Shown: positions 7,457-17,253, counted from the first letter of the stretch. The stretch: DNA of 64,000 nt from Mycobacterium sp. NS-7484 (GCF_001953975.1 NZ_MBEJ01000007.1:123735-187734), one strand, 5' to 3'. Notes: generated by a model from the sequence alone, not told the origin. Made by a program: numbers and translations.

Positions 7457-8932
7457 ATGATGCAGGAAGCGCCCACCATCGCCGATGTCCAGCCGGCTGA
7501 CCGGAAGTTGTTGATCGGCGGAGAGCTGCGCGAGACGCCGCGGACGTTTCCTTCCGTCAACCCGGCGACCGGCGAGGTATTCGGCTACGCGCCCGACGCC
7601 ACCGTCGCCGACGCCCACGCCGCGATCGCCGCGGCCCGGGAGGCCTTCGACAACACCGACTGGTCCACCAACACCGAGCTGAGAATCCGCTGCCTCGAGC
7701 AGTTCCACGCCGCACTGGTCGAGCACCGCGAGGAACTCGCTGCGCTGACCACCACCGAGGTGGGTGCCACCGCGGCGTTGTGCGCCGGTGCACAGCTGGA
7801 CGGGCCGATCGAGATCGTGCGGTACTACGCCGACCTGCTCAAGACCTACCCGCTGACCGAGGATCTCGGAAACATCGAGAGCCGCGGAATGCAGCACCAC
7901 CGGTGGGTGGAAAAAGAAGCCGGCGGCGTCGTCGCGGCGATCATCGCCTACAACTATCCAAACCAGCTGGCGCTGGCCAAGCTGGCACCGGCGCTGGCGG
8001 CCGGCTGCACCGTCGTGCTCAAGTCCGCACCGGACACCCCGTTGATCACGTTGGCGCTCGGCGAGCTGATCGCCAACCACACGGACATCCCCGCCGGCGT
8101 CGTCAACGTGCTCTCGGGCGCGGACCCGGAAGTGGGCGCGGTGCTCACCACGAGCCCCGACGTCGACATGGTCACCTTCACCGGCTCCACCCCGACCGGT
8201 CGACGCATCATGGCTGCGGCCAGCGAGACCTTGAAGAAGGTGTTCCTGGAACTCGGCGGCAAGTCGGCCGCGATCGTCCTCGACGATGCCGACTTCAACA
8301 GCGCCGCGCTGTTCTCGGCGTTCAGCATGGTCACCCACGCCGGTCAGGGCTGCGCCCTGACCTCGCGCCTGCTGGTGCCGGCCAAACACAAGGACGAGAT
8401 CGTCGAGTTGATCAAGAACAACTTCGCGATGGTCCGGTATGGCGACCCCACCGATCCCAAGACCTACATGGGTCCGCTCATCAGCGAGAAGCAGCGCGAC
8501 AAGGTCGATGGGATGGTCAAGCGCGCGGTCGAGGCCGGCGCGACGTTGGTGACCGGCGGCGAGAAGGTCGACCCCGGCTTCTTCTACACGCCCACACTGC
8601 TGACCGATGTCGATCCGGACAGCGAGATCGCCCAGGACGAGGTCTTCGGGCCCGTGCTGGCGGTGATCGCCTACGAAGACGACGACGACGCGGTGCGCAT
8701 CGCGAACAACTCGATTTACGGGTTGTCCGGCGCGGTGTTCGGCAGTGAGGACCGGGCCCTGGCGGTGGCCCGGCGGATCCGGACCGGGACGTTCTCGATC
8801 AACGGTGGCAACTACTTCAGCCCGGACAGCCCGTTCGGCGGTTACAAGCAGTCCGGTATCGGTCGCGAGATGGGTGCGGCAGGACTCGAGGAGTTCATGG
8901 AAACGAAGACGTTTGCGCGGGTGCTGTCATGA
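7457..8932 (+). CDS. NAD(P)-dependent aldehyde dehydrogenase
   Basis: 491-aa ALDH superfamily enzyme that oxidises an aldehyde to the acid. The general base Glu is in LELGGKS (residue 265), the nucleophilic Cys in AGQGCALTSR (residue 299), and FTGSTPTGR near 241 contacts the cofactor. AGGATG upstream of ATGATG supports the start; the second Met is equally possible. The stop overlaps the ATG of the CoA-transferase (ATGA), so the two are translationally coupled: the acid made here may be handed to CoA activation. An operator of the regional type lies directly upstream. Confidence 0.93.
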   Translation: MMQEAPTIADVQPADRKLLIGGELRETPRTFPSVNPATGEVFGYAPDATVADAHAAIAAAREAFDNTDWSTNTELRIRCLEQFHAALVEHREELAALTTTEVGATAALCAGAQLDGPIEIVRYYADLLKTYPLTEDLGNIESRGMQHHRWVEKEAGGVVAAIIAYNYPNQLALAKLAPALAAGCTVVLKSAPDTPLITLALGELIANHTDIPAGVVNVLSGADPEVGAVLTTSPDVDMVTFTGSTPTGRRIMAAASETLKKVFLELGGKSAAIVLDDADFNSAALFSAFSMVTHAGQGCALTSRLLVPAKHKDEIVELIKNNFAMVRYGDPTDPKTYMGPLISEKQRDKVDGMVKRAVEAGATLVTGGEKVDPGFFYTPTLLTDVDPDSEIAQDEVFGPVLAVIAYEDDDDAVRIANNSIYGLSGAVFGSEDRALAVARRIRTGTFSINGGNYFSPDSPFGGYKQSGIGREMGAAGLEEFMETKTFARVLS

Positions 8933-10146
8933 GCGCTAATAACGGTCCGCTCGCGGGTATCCGGGTCCTCGAGGTCGCGATGTACGGCTTCGTCCCCTCG
9001 GCCGGTGCCGTACTGGGGGAGTGGGGCGCCGACGTCATCAAGGTCGAGCACGCGGTGACCGGCGATCCGCAGCGCGGGTTACGGCAGACCGGGCCGCTCA
9101 AGGTCGAGGGCGACCCGAACCCGAACATCGAGCACGCCAACCGCGGCAAGCGCAGCATCGGGTTGGACATGTCGGTGCCCGAGGGCCGCGAGATCCTGCT
9201 GGAACTGGCGAAAAAGGCCGACGTGTTCCTCACCAGCTTCCTGCCGGGGCACCGGCAGAAGTTCGGCATCGACGTCGACGACATCCGCGCGGTCAACCCG
9301 AACATCATCTACGCCCGGGGCAGTGCGTTGGGCCCCCGCGGTGAGGAATCGGTCAAGGGCGGCTACGACATGACCGCCTTCTGGTGCCGGGCCGGAACCG
9401 CCGCGACGATCACCCCGGCCGGGATGCCGGGAATGATCGCGCCCCCCGGACCGGCCTACGGGGATACGATCTCCGGCACCAACCTGGCCGGAGGTATCGC
9501 CGCGGCACTGGTGAAGCGGGAACGCACCGGTGAACCGTCCATCGTCGACGTCTCGCTGCTGGGCAGCGGCCTGTGGTCGATGGGTCACACCGTGGCCCTG
9601 ACCCAGCACCTCAACCAGCTGATGGTGACGCCGCCGCCCGGTGTGCACGGCTCGCCGATCAATCCGCTCGTCGGGTTGTACGGGACGGCGGACGACCGCT
9701 ACATCTCGTTCGTGATGATGCAGCCGACCAAGTTCTGGGCCGACGTCTGCCGGCACATGGACCTGGAGCATTACATCGACGATCCGCGATTCGCGACTGC
9801 CGAATCATTCGCCGAGCACACGCCCGACGCGGTCGAGATCCTCACCGAGGCGATGAAGAAGCGGACTTTGCCAGAGTGGAGTGAGCGATTCGCCACGCTG
9901 GCCGGTCCGTGGGCCCCGGTGCAAGACACGCTGCAGGCCGCGCAGGACGCCCAGATCCGAGCCAACGAATACCTGGTGCAGGCCGGTGAACTCGAGTTGG
10001 TGGCCAACCCGGTGCAATTCGACGTCACGGCGCCGAGCACCGGTCCGGCCCCTGGTTTCGCCGAACAAACCGACGACATCCTGGTAGAACTCGGGCTGGA
10101 CTGGGATCGAATCATCGAACTCAAGACCGCCGGCGCCGTCACCTAG
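8929..10146 (+). CDS. CaiB/BaiF family CoA-transferase
   Basis: 405-aa family III CoA-transferase or acyl-CoA racemase. The N-terminal GIRVLEVAMYGFVPSAG and VIKVEH, the NRGKRSI-LDM block and the GGYDMTAFW region are family hallmarks; the latter region contains the Asp expected to carry the acyl intermediate. Substrates of this family are carboxylic acids or 2-methylacyl-CoA esters. Coupled to the aldehyde dehydrogenase by a 4-bp overlap, and followed by a roughly 560-bp leader-like stretch before yrbEA. Either it activates the acid by CoA transfer or epimerises a methyl-branched acyl-CoA. Confidence 0.9.
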   Translation: MSANNGPLAGIRVLEVAMYGFVPSAGAVLGEWGADVIKVEHAVTGDPQRGLRQTGPLKVEGDPNPNIEHANRGKRSIGLDMSVPEGREILLELAKKADVFLTSFLPGHRQKFGIDVDDIRAVNPNIIYARGSALGPRGEESVKGGYDMTAFWCRAGTAATITPAGMPGMIAPPGPAYGDTISGTNLAGGIAAALVKRERTGEPSIVDVSLLGSGLWSMGHTVALTQHLNQLMVTPPPGVHGSPINPLVGLYGTADDRYISFVMMQPTKFWADVCRHMDLEHYIDDPRFATAESFAEHTPDAVEILTEAMKKRTLPEWSERFATLAGPWAPVQDTLQAAQDAQIRANEYLVQAGELELVANPVQFDVTAPSTGPAPGFAEQTDDILVELGLDWDRIIELKTAGAVT

Positions 10147-10419
10147 TCCGTCGTCGCCATGTCCGTCGTCGCCTCCACCGGAGACCGCCCGCCGTGGGCT
10201 GTGTGCCGCGCAGCCCACGGTCATCCGCTACCGGTGGTCGACGGGCTGCGCCCGAATTGTCAACCAGCTGAGCAAGTTCTGCGGTATTTGCCCTCGCGAG
10301 GACTGCCGAGTCCGATAGCATCGGTCAGTCGGGGGGCGGTCGAATGGACAAGTCTGTCCGGCATCACCGGTAGGTCCGGTGATGTGAAGATGTTCCAGAG
10401 AAAGCGGGAGGTGCGTCAG
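10147..10419. other. Leader region between CoA-transferase and mce operon
   Basis: No convincing gene in this stretch, and no ATTCTC-type operator. An open frame from 10159 runs through it but has no ribosome site at its start and no family resemblance; only its last third (from 10420) has a proper start. It probably holds the mce promoter and 5' untranslated region. Confidence 0.4.
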
Positions 10420-10584
10420 ATGTCCGAACGTACCCCGTATTTGCCGATCCAGGGCGGCCCCACCGCTTCCCGAGCGGCTTTGTATCTGAAAGTTGTTGCG
10501 GCTCAGCATGCCTCGGTTGATATCAGCGGCTTCGCCTTCCCTACCGTCCGGTTGGCACGCGGTGAGTCGGAGGTTGCGGCATGA
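10420..10584 (+). CDS. Small ORF upstream of mce operon (54 aa), hypothetical
   Basis: ATG with GGGAGGTG ten bases upstream, encoding MSERTPYLPIQGGPTASRAA and on to ...GESEVAA. No signal peptide or membrane segment. Its stop overlaps the ATG of a second small frame (ATGA), which itself runs into the start of yrbEA. No homologue is recognised. Either a genuine short protein or a leader ORF that sets translation of the mce operon. Confidence 0.35.
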   Translation: MSERTPYLPIQGGPTASRAALYLKVVAAQHASVDISGFAFPTVRLARGESEVAA

Positions 10585-10721
10585 CCCGGCTCGGGCCAGA
10601 GGTCAGCACGCATGTAATCGACCCGTTCGAGCACCCGCGCACTGGAGCACCTAACATCGGCGCACCGACTGCGGTGTCCGCAGCCACAAGCCTGGAGGGA
10701 CCACTCGCCAATGGCAGATAA
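10581..10721 (+). CDS. Small ORF overlapping yrbEA start (46 aa), hypothetical
   Basis: ATG overlaps the previous stop; the frame reads MTRLGPEVSTHVIDPFEHPR and ends ...GPLANGR with a TAA at 10719-10721, eleven bases inside yrbEA (ATG at 10711). Stop and restart so close together would couple its translation to yrbEA. Composition is hydrophilic and nothing is recognised. It may be a regulatory leader rather than a functional peptide. Confidence 0.3.
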   Translation: MTRLGPEVSTHVIDPFEHPRTGAPNIGAPTAVSAATSLEGPLANGR

Positions 10722-11508
10722 ATGGTCGACCGGAGTATCGCTGGCACGTAACCTGTCGGGTCCGATGCAGGCGGTCGGGGCACTGTTTGCGATGTCGCTG
10801 GACGCCATCCGGTTCATCTTCAAGAGACCGTTCCAGGGCCGGGAGTTCTTGGAACAGTGCTGGTTTGTGGCCCGGGTGTCGATGGCGCCGACACTGCTGG
10901 TGGCCATCCCGTTCACCGTGCTGGTGAGTTTCACCCTCAACATCCTGCTTCGTGAGCTCGGCGCGGCCGACCTGTCCGGTGCGGGTGCGGCATTCGGCGC
11001 CGTGACCCAGCTGGGGCCGATGGTGACCGTGCTGATCGTGGCGGGCGCCGGCGCGACGGCGATGTGCGCGGACCTGGGCTCACGCACCATCCGCGAAGAG
11101 ATCGACGCCATGGAGGTGCTCGGGATCAACCCGATCCAGCGCCTGGTCACCCCGCGCATCCTGGCCTCCGGTCTGGTGGCGCTGCTGCTCAACAGCCTGG
11201 TGGTGATCATCGGCATCCTCGGCGGCTACGTGTTCTCGGTGTTCATCCAGGACGTGAACCCCGGCGCGTTCGCGGCCGGCATCACGCTGCTGACCGGTGT
11301 GCCGGAGGTGATCATCTCCTGCGTCAAAGCCGCACTGTTCGGCTTGATCGCCGGCATGGTGGCCTGCTACCGCGGGCTGACGATCGTCGGCGGCGGCGCC
11401 AAGGCGGTGGGCAACGCGGTGAACGAGACCGTGGTGTACGCCTTCATGGCGCTGTTCGTGATCAACGTGGTGGTCACCGCCATCGGTATCCGGATGACAT
11501 CGGGATAG
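10711..11508 (+). CDS. yrbEA: YrbEA, MlaE-family permease of Mce transporter
   Basis: 265-aa integral membrane subunit of a Mce lipid importer, with five to six membrane segments. The MlaE signature EEIDAMEVLGINPIQRLVTP sits near residues 130-149; it is the coupling helix region that contacts the ATPase. First full gene of an eight-gene operon in the canonical order yrbEA-yrbEB-mceA-F. GGAGG lies 11 nt before the ATG. The ATPase (MceG) is not encoded here, as is usual: one MceG elsewhere serves all Mce systems. I do not assign a mce number. Confidence 0.95.
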   Translation: MADKWSTGVSLARNLSGPMQAVGALFAMSLDAIRFIFKRPFQGREFLEQCWFVARVSMAPTLLVAIPFTVLVSFTLNILLRELGAADLSGAGAAFGAVTQLGPMVTVLIVAGAGATAMCADLGSRTIREEIDAMEVLGINPIQRLVTPRILASGLVALLLNSLVVIIGILGGYVFSVFIQDVNPGAFAAGITLLTGVPEVIISCVKAALFGLIAGMVACYRGLTIVGGGAKAVGNAVNETVVYAFMALFVINVVVTAIGIRMTSG

Positions 11509-11517
11509 GCGGCGAAC

Positions 11518-12375
11518 ATGGGCACAATGACGATCCTGAGGACGAACTATCCGCGGGTGACCCGGCAGTTCAGCAAGCCGGTGTCGACGCTGAGCCGAAT
11601 CGGCGATCACACGCTCTTCTACCTCAAGGCACTGGCCGGCACCCCGCACGCGGCCATGCACTACCGCAAGGAACTGGTCCGGCTGATCGCCGAGATCTCC
11701 ATGGGCGCAGGCACATTGGCGATGATCGGTGGGACCGTGGTGATCGTCGGGTTCCTGACCCTGGCCACCGGCGGCGTGCTGGCCATCCAGGGCTATTCGT
11801 CACTGGGCAACATCGGCATCGAGGCCCTGACCGGGTTCTTGTCGGCATTCATCAACGTGCGCATCGCCGCGCCGGTGGTGGCCGGTATAGGCCTGGCCGC
11901 CACCTTCGGTGCCGGCGTCACCGCCCAGCTCGGCGCCATGCGCATCAACGAGGAGATCGACGCGCTGGAAGCCATGGCCATCCGGCCCGTCGAGTACCTG
12001 GTGTCGACCCGCATCGTGGCCGGCATGATCGCCATCACGCCGCTCTACGCGATCGCGGTGATCCTGTCCTTCCTGGCGTCGCAGTTCACGACCGTGGTGT
12101 TGCTCGGACAGTCCGGTGGCCTGTACTCGCACTACTTCGATACTTTCCTCAATCCGATCGACCTGCTGTGGTCGTTCCTGCAGGCCGTCCTGATGGCCCT
12201 CACCATCCTGCTGATCCACACCTACTTCGGATACTTCGCCTCCGGCGGGCCGTCCGGGGTGGGGGTGGCCGTCGGCAACGCCGTCCGTACCTCGCTGATC
12301 GTCGTGGTCTCGGTGACCCTGCTGGTGTCACTGTCGGTCTACGGCTCCAACGGAAACTTCAACCTGTCGGGTTAG
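11518..12375 (+). CDS. yrbEB: YrbEB, MlaE-family permease of Mce transporter
   Basis: 285-aa second permease, forming the heterodimeric membrane channel with YrbEA. MlaE motif EEIDALEAMAIRPVEYLVST near residues 145-164, N-terminal cytoplasmic extension of about 50 residues, then five to six hydrophobic segments. Starts 9 bp after yrbEA and is followed 9 bp later by mceA, so it is in the same transcript. Confidence 0.95.
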   Translation: MGTMTILRTNYPRVTRQFSKPVSTLSRIGDHTLFYLKALAGTPHAAMHYRKELVRLIAEISMGAGTLAMIGGTVVIVGFLTLATGGVLAIQGYSSLGNIGIEALTGFLSAFINVRIAAPVVAGIGLAATFGAGVTAQLGAMRINEEIDALEAMAIRPVEYLVSTRIVAGMIAITPLYAIAVILSFLASQFTTVVLLGQSGGLYSHYFDTFLNPIDLLWSFLQAVLMALTILLIHTYFGYFASGGPSGVGVAVGNAVRTSLIVVVSVTLLVSLSVYGSNGNFNLSG

Positions 12376-12384
12376 GGAGAAGAG

Positions 12385-13662
12385 TTGACACGAAACGTTG
12401 GACCGGGCCCAGCCCACCGGTCCGAAACCACAAGTAGCGCAACGCCGGTGGCCGCCCGCCCGGGGCGCAGCTTCGGTGCGCGCGGGTCGGCCAGACCATT
12501 GGCCGGACTGGCCACCGTCGTGATGATCGGCCTGGTCATCGGTCTGGCGATCGCGCTGTTCCGCGGCAGCTTCACCAAGACCGAGCCGATCACGTTGATC
12601 TCCGACCGTGCCGGTCTGGTGATGAATCCGGACGCCAAGGTGAAGATGCGCGGTGTGCAGGTCGGCACCGTGAGCTCGATCGAGAACCGGGCCGACGGTA
12701 AGGCCGTGTTGCACCTGGCGATGAATCCGTCGCAGCTGCATCTGATTCCCGAAAACGTCCGGGCCGACATCGCCTCGACGACCGTCTTCGGCGCCAAGTA
12801 CGTACAGCTCGTCGCGCCGGACAACCCGTCGAAAGACACGCTGCGTCCAGGCCAGACCCTGCAGGGCGACCACGTCACCGTCGAGATGAACACGGTGTTC
12901 CAGCAACTTACTCAGGTCCTCGACAAGATCGACCCGGCCAAGTTGAACGAAACTCTCGGCGCGCTGTCCTCCGCCTTTTCCGGACGCGGTGAGGCGATGG
13001 GGAAGACGGTGAGCGATTTCGACGCGCTCCTGAAGAAGATCGAGCCCAGCCTGCCGAATCTGACCGCTGACATCGAGAGCATGGCCGCGGTGTCGCGGGC
13101 CTACGGCGACGCCGCACCGGATCTGCTCAAGACCGTCGACAACACCAACCGGCTCAGCGACAGCATCGTGGCCGAGCAGCAGAATCTCGACACCTTCCTG
13201 GTCAGCGCAATCGGCCTGGCCGACACGGGTAATGACGTCATCGGCGGCAACCGTCAGGCCCTGAGTACGACGTTGAATCTGTTGGCGCCGACCACCGATC
13301 TGCTCAACGAGTACGCCCCCGGCATCGAGTGTGGTCTCAAGGGCATGCTGTATCTCTACAACCAGCCGCCGCAGCAGGAACCGGGTGTCGTGGTCAACGT
13401 GGCCTTCACGCTCGGCATCGAGCGGTACCGCTACCCGCAGAACCTGCCCAAGGTTGCAGCCAAGGGCGGTCCGCACTGCATGGGCCTGCCGTACATCGGA
13501 TTCGGCAACAAGGCGAAATACCTGGTCACCGACACCAATGCCAACCCGTGGAAATACGGCAACCAGGGCATCCTGCTGAACTCCGACGGACTCAAGCAGA
13601 TTCTGTTCGGCCCGCTGGACGGTCCGCCACGTAACACCGCACAGATCGGACAACCGGGATGA
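12385..13662 (+). CDS. mceA: MceA, substrate-binding MCE-domain protein
   Basis: 425 aa, TTG start after GGGAGAAG. Cytoplasmic Arg/Pro-rich N-terminus, one membrane anchor (about residues 38-54), then the MCE/MlaD domain beginning at the ITLISDRAGLVMNPDAKVK strand, with VKMRGVQVGTVSSIE as its core, and a long helical region from about residue 165 (DKIDPAKLNETLGALSSAFS). The six Mce proteins form a periplasm-spanning tube that delivers lipids to the YrbE permease. Its stop overlaps the start of mceB by 4 bp. Confidence 0.94.
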   Translation: MTRNVGPGPAHRSETTSSATPVAARPGRSFGARGSARPLAGLATVVMIGLVIGLAIALFRGSFTKTEPITLISDRAGLVMNPDAKVKMRGVQVGTVSSIENRADGKAVLHLAMNPSQLHLIPENVRADIASTTVFGAKYVQLVAPDNPSKDTLRPGQTLQGDHVTVEMNTVFQQLTQVLDKIDPAKLNETLGALSSAFSGRGEAMGKTVSDFDALLKKIEPSLPNLTADIESMAAVSRAYGDAAPDLLKTVDNTNRLSDSIVAEQQNLDTFLVSAIGLADTGNDVIGGNRQALSTTLNLLAPTTDLLNEYAPGIECGLKGMLYLYNQPPQQEPGVVVNVAFTLGIERYRYPQNLPKVAAKGGPHCMGLPYIGFGNKAKYLVTDTNANPWKYGNQGILLNSDGLKQILFGPLDGPPRNTAQIGQPG

Positions 13663-14684
13663 CGCGCGGCAGAACCACATTCATCAAATTCACATCGTTC
13701 GCCGTGGTGATGGCCGTGCTGACGGCCTTCCTGTTCATGACGTTCTCGGAGTACCGCGGCGGTTCCTATTCCGGCTACTCGGCCGTGTTCGGCGACGCCT
13801 CGCGACTGGAGGCCGGTGACTCGGTGCGCGTCGCCGGCGTCCGGGTGGGCACAGTGAAAAAGGTGTCCCTGCAACCGGACAAGTCGGTCAAGGTCGATTT
13901 CGACGCCGACCGCAGTGTTGCGCTGACCACCAGTACGAAAGTTGCCGTCCGGTACCTGAATCTGGTCGGCGACCGGTACCTGGAGCTGATCGACAGCCCC
14001 GGCTCGACGAAACTCCTGCCGGCCGGATCACAGATCCCCAAGGACCGCACCGCAAGTGCGCTCGACCTGGACCTGTTGCTCGGCGGTCTGCGTCCGGTGA
14101 TCCAGGGTCTGAACCCTCAGGACGTCAACGCGTTGACGTCCTCGCTGATCCAGATCTTCCAGGGGCAGGGAGGCACCCTGGATTCGCTGATGAGCAAGAC
14201 CTCGTCGTTCTCGAACACGTTGGCCAACAACGACCAGGTGATCCAGCAGTTGATCGACAACCTCAACCAGGTGGTCGGGACACTGTCCAAGGACGGCAAG
14301 AAGTTCGACGGAACGGTCGACCGTCTCGAGCAGTTGATCAGCGGGCTGTCTCAGGACCGTGACCCCCTGGGTACCGCGGTCACTCAGTTGGACAGCGGAA
14401 CCGCATCCCTGGCAAGCCTTCTCACCGAGGCGCGGCCCCCGCTCAAGGGCACCGTCGATCAGATGAACCGGTTGGCGCCGCTGCTCGACGACCACCAGAT
14501 CGTGCTCGATCGGGGACTTCAAAAGGCCCCCGACAACTTCCGCAAGCTGGCTCGGTTGGGCTCCTATGGCAGCTGGATCATGTACTACATCTGCGGACTT
14601 GCCATCCGTGTCACCGATCTGCAGGGGCGCACTGCGCACTTCCCGATGATCAAACAAGAAGGCGGGAGGTGCTCGGAGCCCTGA
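13659..14684 (+). CDS. mceB: MceB, MCE-domain protein
   Basis: 341 aa. One N-terminal membrane helix (about residues 9-28), MCE domain with SVRVAGVRVGTVKKVSL and YLNLVGDRYLEL, followed by a long helical stretch with heptad-like leucines. Typical MceB length. Overlaps mceA upstream (ATGA) and mceC downstream, indicating strict co-translation. Confidence 0.93.
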   Translation: MTRGRTTFIKFTSFAVVMAVLTAFLFMTFSEYRGGSYSGYSAVFGDASRLEAGDSVRVAGVRVGTVKKVSLQPDKSVKVDFDADRSVALTTSTKVAVRYLNLVGDRYLELIDSPGSTKLLPAGSQIPKDRTASALDLDLLLGGLRPVIQGLNPQDVNALTSSLIQIFQGQGGTLDSLMSKTSSFSNTLANNDQVIQQLIDNLNQVVGTLSKDGKKFDGTVDRLEQLISGLSQDRDPLGTAVTQLDSGTASLASLLTEARPPLKGTVDQMNRLAPLLDDHQIVLDRGLQKAPDNFRKLARLGSYGSWIMYYICGLAIRVTDLQGRTAHFPMIKQEGGRCSEP

Positions 14685-15766
14685 TGCTTAGGTACCGCGA
14701 ATCAAACCTGATCAAGGCCGGTTTCATCGGTGTCGTACTGATGATGCTCATCATCGCTGTCGGCCTGCAGCCCGAGCGGCTGCTGCAATGGGCCTCCTCG
14801 GTGCGCCATCAGGCGCTGTTCACCGAGGCCGGCGGTATCGCCGTCGGCAACGACGTGACCTTGTCGGGCATCAAGATCGGTTCGGTCACCGACGTGTCGC
14901 TGGAGAACGGCGACGCATTGGTCACCTTCACCACCGAAGGCAAGTACTCGCTGGGATCGCTGACCACCGCGCACATCCGCACCGGTTCCCTGCTGGGCGA
15001 GCGCGTGTTGACCCTGGAGTCGGACGGCGGTGGCACGCTGCGTACCACCGACGTGATCCCGACCTCGCGTACCTCCTCGCCGTATTCGCTCACCGACGCC
15101 GTCAGCGACCTGACCACCAATTCGGCCGGGACAGACACCGCTTCGTTGAACCAGTCTCTGGACACGTTGTCCGCGACCATCGACCAGGTCGCACCGAAGC
15201 TCGGCCCGACGTTCGACGGGCTGAGCCGGCTGTCGAAGTCGATCAACAGCCGCAACGAGAGTCTGGCCGGCCTGCTCAAGAGTGCCAGCGATGTGACCGT
15301 GGTGCTGTCCCAGCGCAGCGATCAGCTGAACACGTTGATTCTCAACGCCAATGATCTGCTCGGCGTCCTCAACGACCGGCGCCAGGCCATCGTCGACCTG
15401 CTGGCCAACACGGCCGCGGTGTCCCAACAACTCAGCGGCCTCGTCGCCGACAACGAAGCTGAGCTGGCGCCGACGCTCAAGCGGCTCAACTCGGTGACCG
15501 CGATGCTGGAACGCAACCGCGACAACATCAACAAGGCGCTGCCGAACCTGAACAAGTTCCAGCTGTCCCAGGCCGAGACCCTGGCGAACGGGGCGTACTA
15601 CAACGCCTATGTTCCCAACCTGCAGCCGGCCCAGTTGTTGCAGCCGTTCTTCGACTACGCGTTCGGGTTCCGCCGCGGGACGAACGCCGGTCAGCCGGCG
15701 GACAACGCCGGCCCGCGCGCCGAATTGCCGCTGCCCTACAACGGAATTCCGGGAGGTTCGCGCTGA
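14684..15766 (+). CDS. mceC: MceC, MCE-domain protein
   Basis: 360 aa from the ATG at 14684, which overlaps the mceB stop as TGATG; a GTG fifteen bases upstream (14669) is the alternative start. Anchor helix near residues 8-28, MCE domain with DVTLSGIKIGSVTDVSL, then a helical tube-forming part and a short Pro/Gly-rich end. Ends TGATG into mceD. Confidence 0.92.
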   Translation: MLRYRESNLIKAGFIGVVLMMLIIAVGLQPERLLQWASSVRHQALFTEAGGIAVGNDVTLSGIKIGSVTDVSLENGDALVTFTTEGKYSLGSLTTAHIRTGSLLGERVLTLESDGGGTLRTTDVIPTSRTSSPYSLTDAVSDLTTNSAGTDTASLNQSLDTLSATIDQVAPKLGPTFDGLSRLSKSINSRNESLAGLLKSASDVTVVLSQRSDQLNTLILNANDLLGVLNDRRQAIVDLLANTAAVSQQLSGLVADNEAELAPTLKRLNSVTAMLERNRDNINKALPNLNKFQLSQAETLANGAYYNAYVPNLQPAQLLQPFFDYAFGFRRGTNAGQPADNAGPRAELPLPYNGIPGGSR

Positions 15767-17253
15767 TGAACCGCAGTCGTCTCGGAAAATGGCTGGCGCT
15801 CGCGCTGGTGGCCCTGCTGGTGGTGGGTGTCGCCGTGGTGTTGCGCCAGACATTCTTCGGCCAGAAGACCATCTCCGCGTTGTTCACCTCGGCCACCGGC
15901 GTCTACCCGGGTGACGACGTCCGTGTGTCCGGCGTCAAGGTCGGCACGATCGAGTCGATCAAGCCGGAGGGCACGCAAACCCGCGTGACCCTCAAGGTCG
16001 ATCACGACGTGCCGATCCCGGCGGATGCGAAAGCGGTGATCGTGGCGCAGAACCTGGTTGCCGCGCGTTATGTTCAGCTCGCGCCGGCCTACCGGTCGAG
16101 TGGTCCCACGCTGCCCGACAACGCGGTGATCGGTTTGGACCATACCGCCGTTCCGGTGGAGTGGGACCAAGTCAAAGAACAGCTGATGCGGCTGTCCACC
16201 GATCTCGGGCCGCAGAGTGGCGTCGACGGCACGTCAGTTTCGCGGTTTATCAACAGCACCGCTGACGCGATGGCCGGTAACGGCGACAAACTGCGCCAGA
16301 CGATTTCGCAACTCTCCGGCGTCGCCCGCATCCTCGCCGAGGGCAGCGGCAACATCGTCGACATCATCAAGAACCTGCAGACGTTCGTCACCGCATTGCG
16401 GGACAGCAACGAGCAGGTGGTGCAGTTCCAGAACCGGCTGGCGACGCTGACCAGCGTGGTCGACGGCAGCCGGTCCGACCTCGACGCGGCGTTGACGAAC
16501 TTGTCGGTGGCCGTGGTCGAGGTGCAGCGGTTCGTCGCGGGCAGCCGTGATCAGACCTCCGAGCAGGTACAGCGGCTCGCTAACGTCACCCAGATCCTGG
16601 TGGACAACAAGTTGAACATCGAGAACCTGCTTCACGTCGCGCCCAACGCGTTCATGAACGGCTACAACATCTACAACCCGGATACCGGTAGCCCGGTAGG
16701 CCAGTTCGTGATGAACAACTTCTCCAACCCCGTCGAGTTCATCTGTGGCGCAATCGGAGCCGTGGAGAACACCACCGCTCCCGAGACCGCGAAGCTGTGC
16801 TCGCAGTATCTCGGCCCGGCGCTGCGGCTGATCAACTTCAACTACCTGCCATTCCCGATCTCGCCGTACCTGATGCCCTCGGCCAGCCCTGAGATGATCG
16901 AATACTCCGAACCGGGATTGGCCCCCGGCGGCGATGGCGGCTCTCCGCTGCCGCCGGAGGTCCCGCCGGCGATCTCGGCCTACAACCCCGGCCCGCCTCC
17001 GCCTCCGCCATTCACCGGTCGCGATCCCGGAGTGCCGCCACCAGGGGCCCAGCAGCTTCTGCCCGGGGGTGAGTACTACCCGCCCAACATGCCGAACACT
17101 GTGTCCGACATGCTCAACCCGGCCGGGGGGCAGGCAGGTCCACCACCCGGCCCCGCGCCGGGACCGTTGGCGGCCGAAGCACCCGAGGCGCCCGCGGCTG
17201 GAGCCCCTGCGTCAGAAAGCCCGCTACCCGCAGAAGGGACGCCACCAGCATGA
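15766..17253 (+). CDS. mceD: MceD, MCE-domain protein with proline-rich tail
   Basis: 495 aa. N-terminal anchor (residues 8-28), MCE domain with DVRVSGVKVGTIESIK, long helical middle and a C-terminal low-complexity tail of about 120 residues rich in Pro, Gly and Ala, as in other MceD proteins. Overlaps mceC (TGATG) and mceE (ATGA). Confidence 0.93.
   Translation: MNRSRLGKWLALALVALLVVGVAVVLRQTFFGQKTISALFTSATGVYPGDDVRVSGVKVGTIESIKPEGTQTRVTLKVDHDVPIPADAKAVIVAQNLVAARYVQLAPAYRSSGPTLPDNAVIGLDHTAVPVEWDQVKEQLMRLSTDLGPQSGVDGTSVSRFINSTADAMAGNGDKLRQTISQLSGVARILAEGSGNIVDIIKNLQTFVTALRDSNEQVVQFQNRLATLTSVVDGSRSDLDAALTNLSVAVVEVQRFVAGSRDQTSEQVQRLANVTQILVDNKLNIENLLHVAPNAFMNGYNIYNPDTGSPVGQFVMNNFSNPVEFICGAIGAVENTTAPETAKLCSQYLGPALRLINFNYLPFPISPYLMPSASPEMIEYSEPGLAPGGDGGSPLPPEVPPAISAYNPGPPPPPPFTGRDPGVPPPGAQQLLPGGEYYPPNMPNTVSDMLNPAGGQAGPPPGPAPGPLAAEAPEAPAAGAPASESPLPAEGTPPA

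Noticed and set aside
10159..10419. N-terminal part of a 141-codon frame upstream of the mce operon
   Set aside because: No ribosome site at 10159 and no resemblance to known proteins; only the part from 10420 has start signals.
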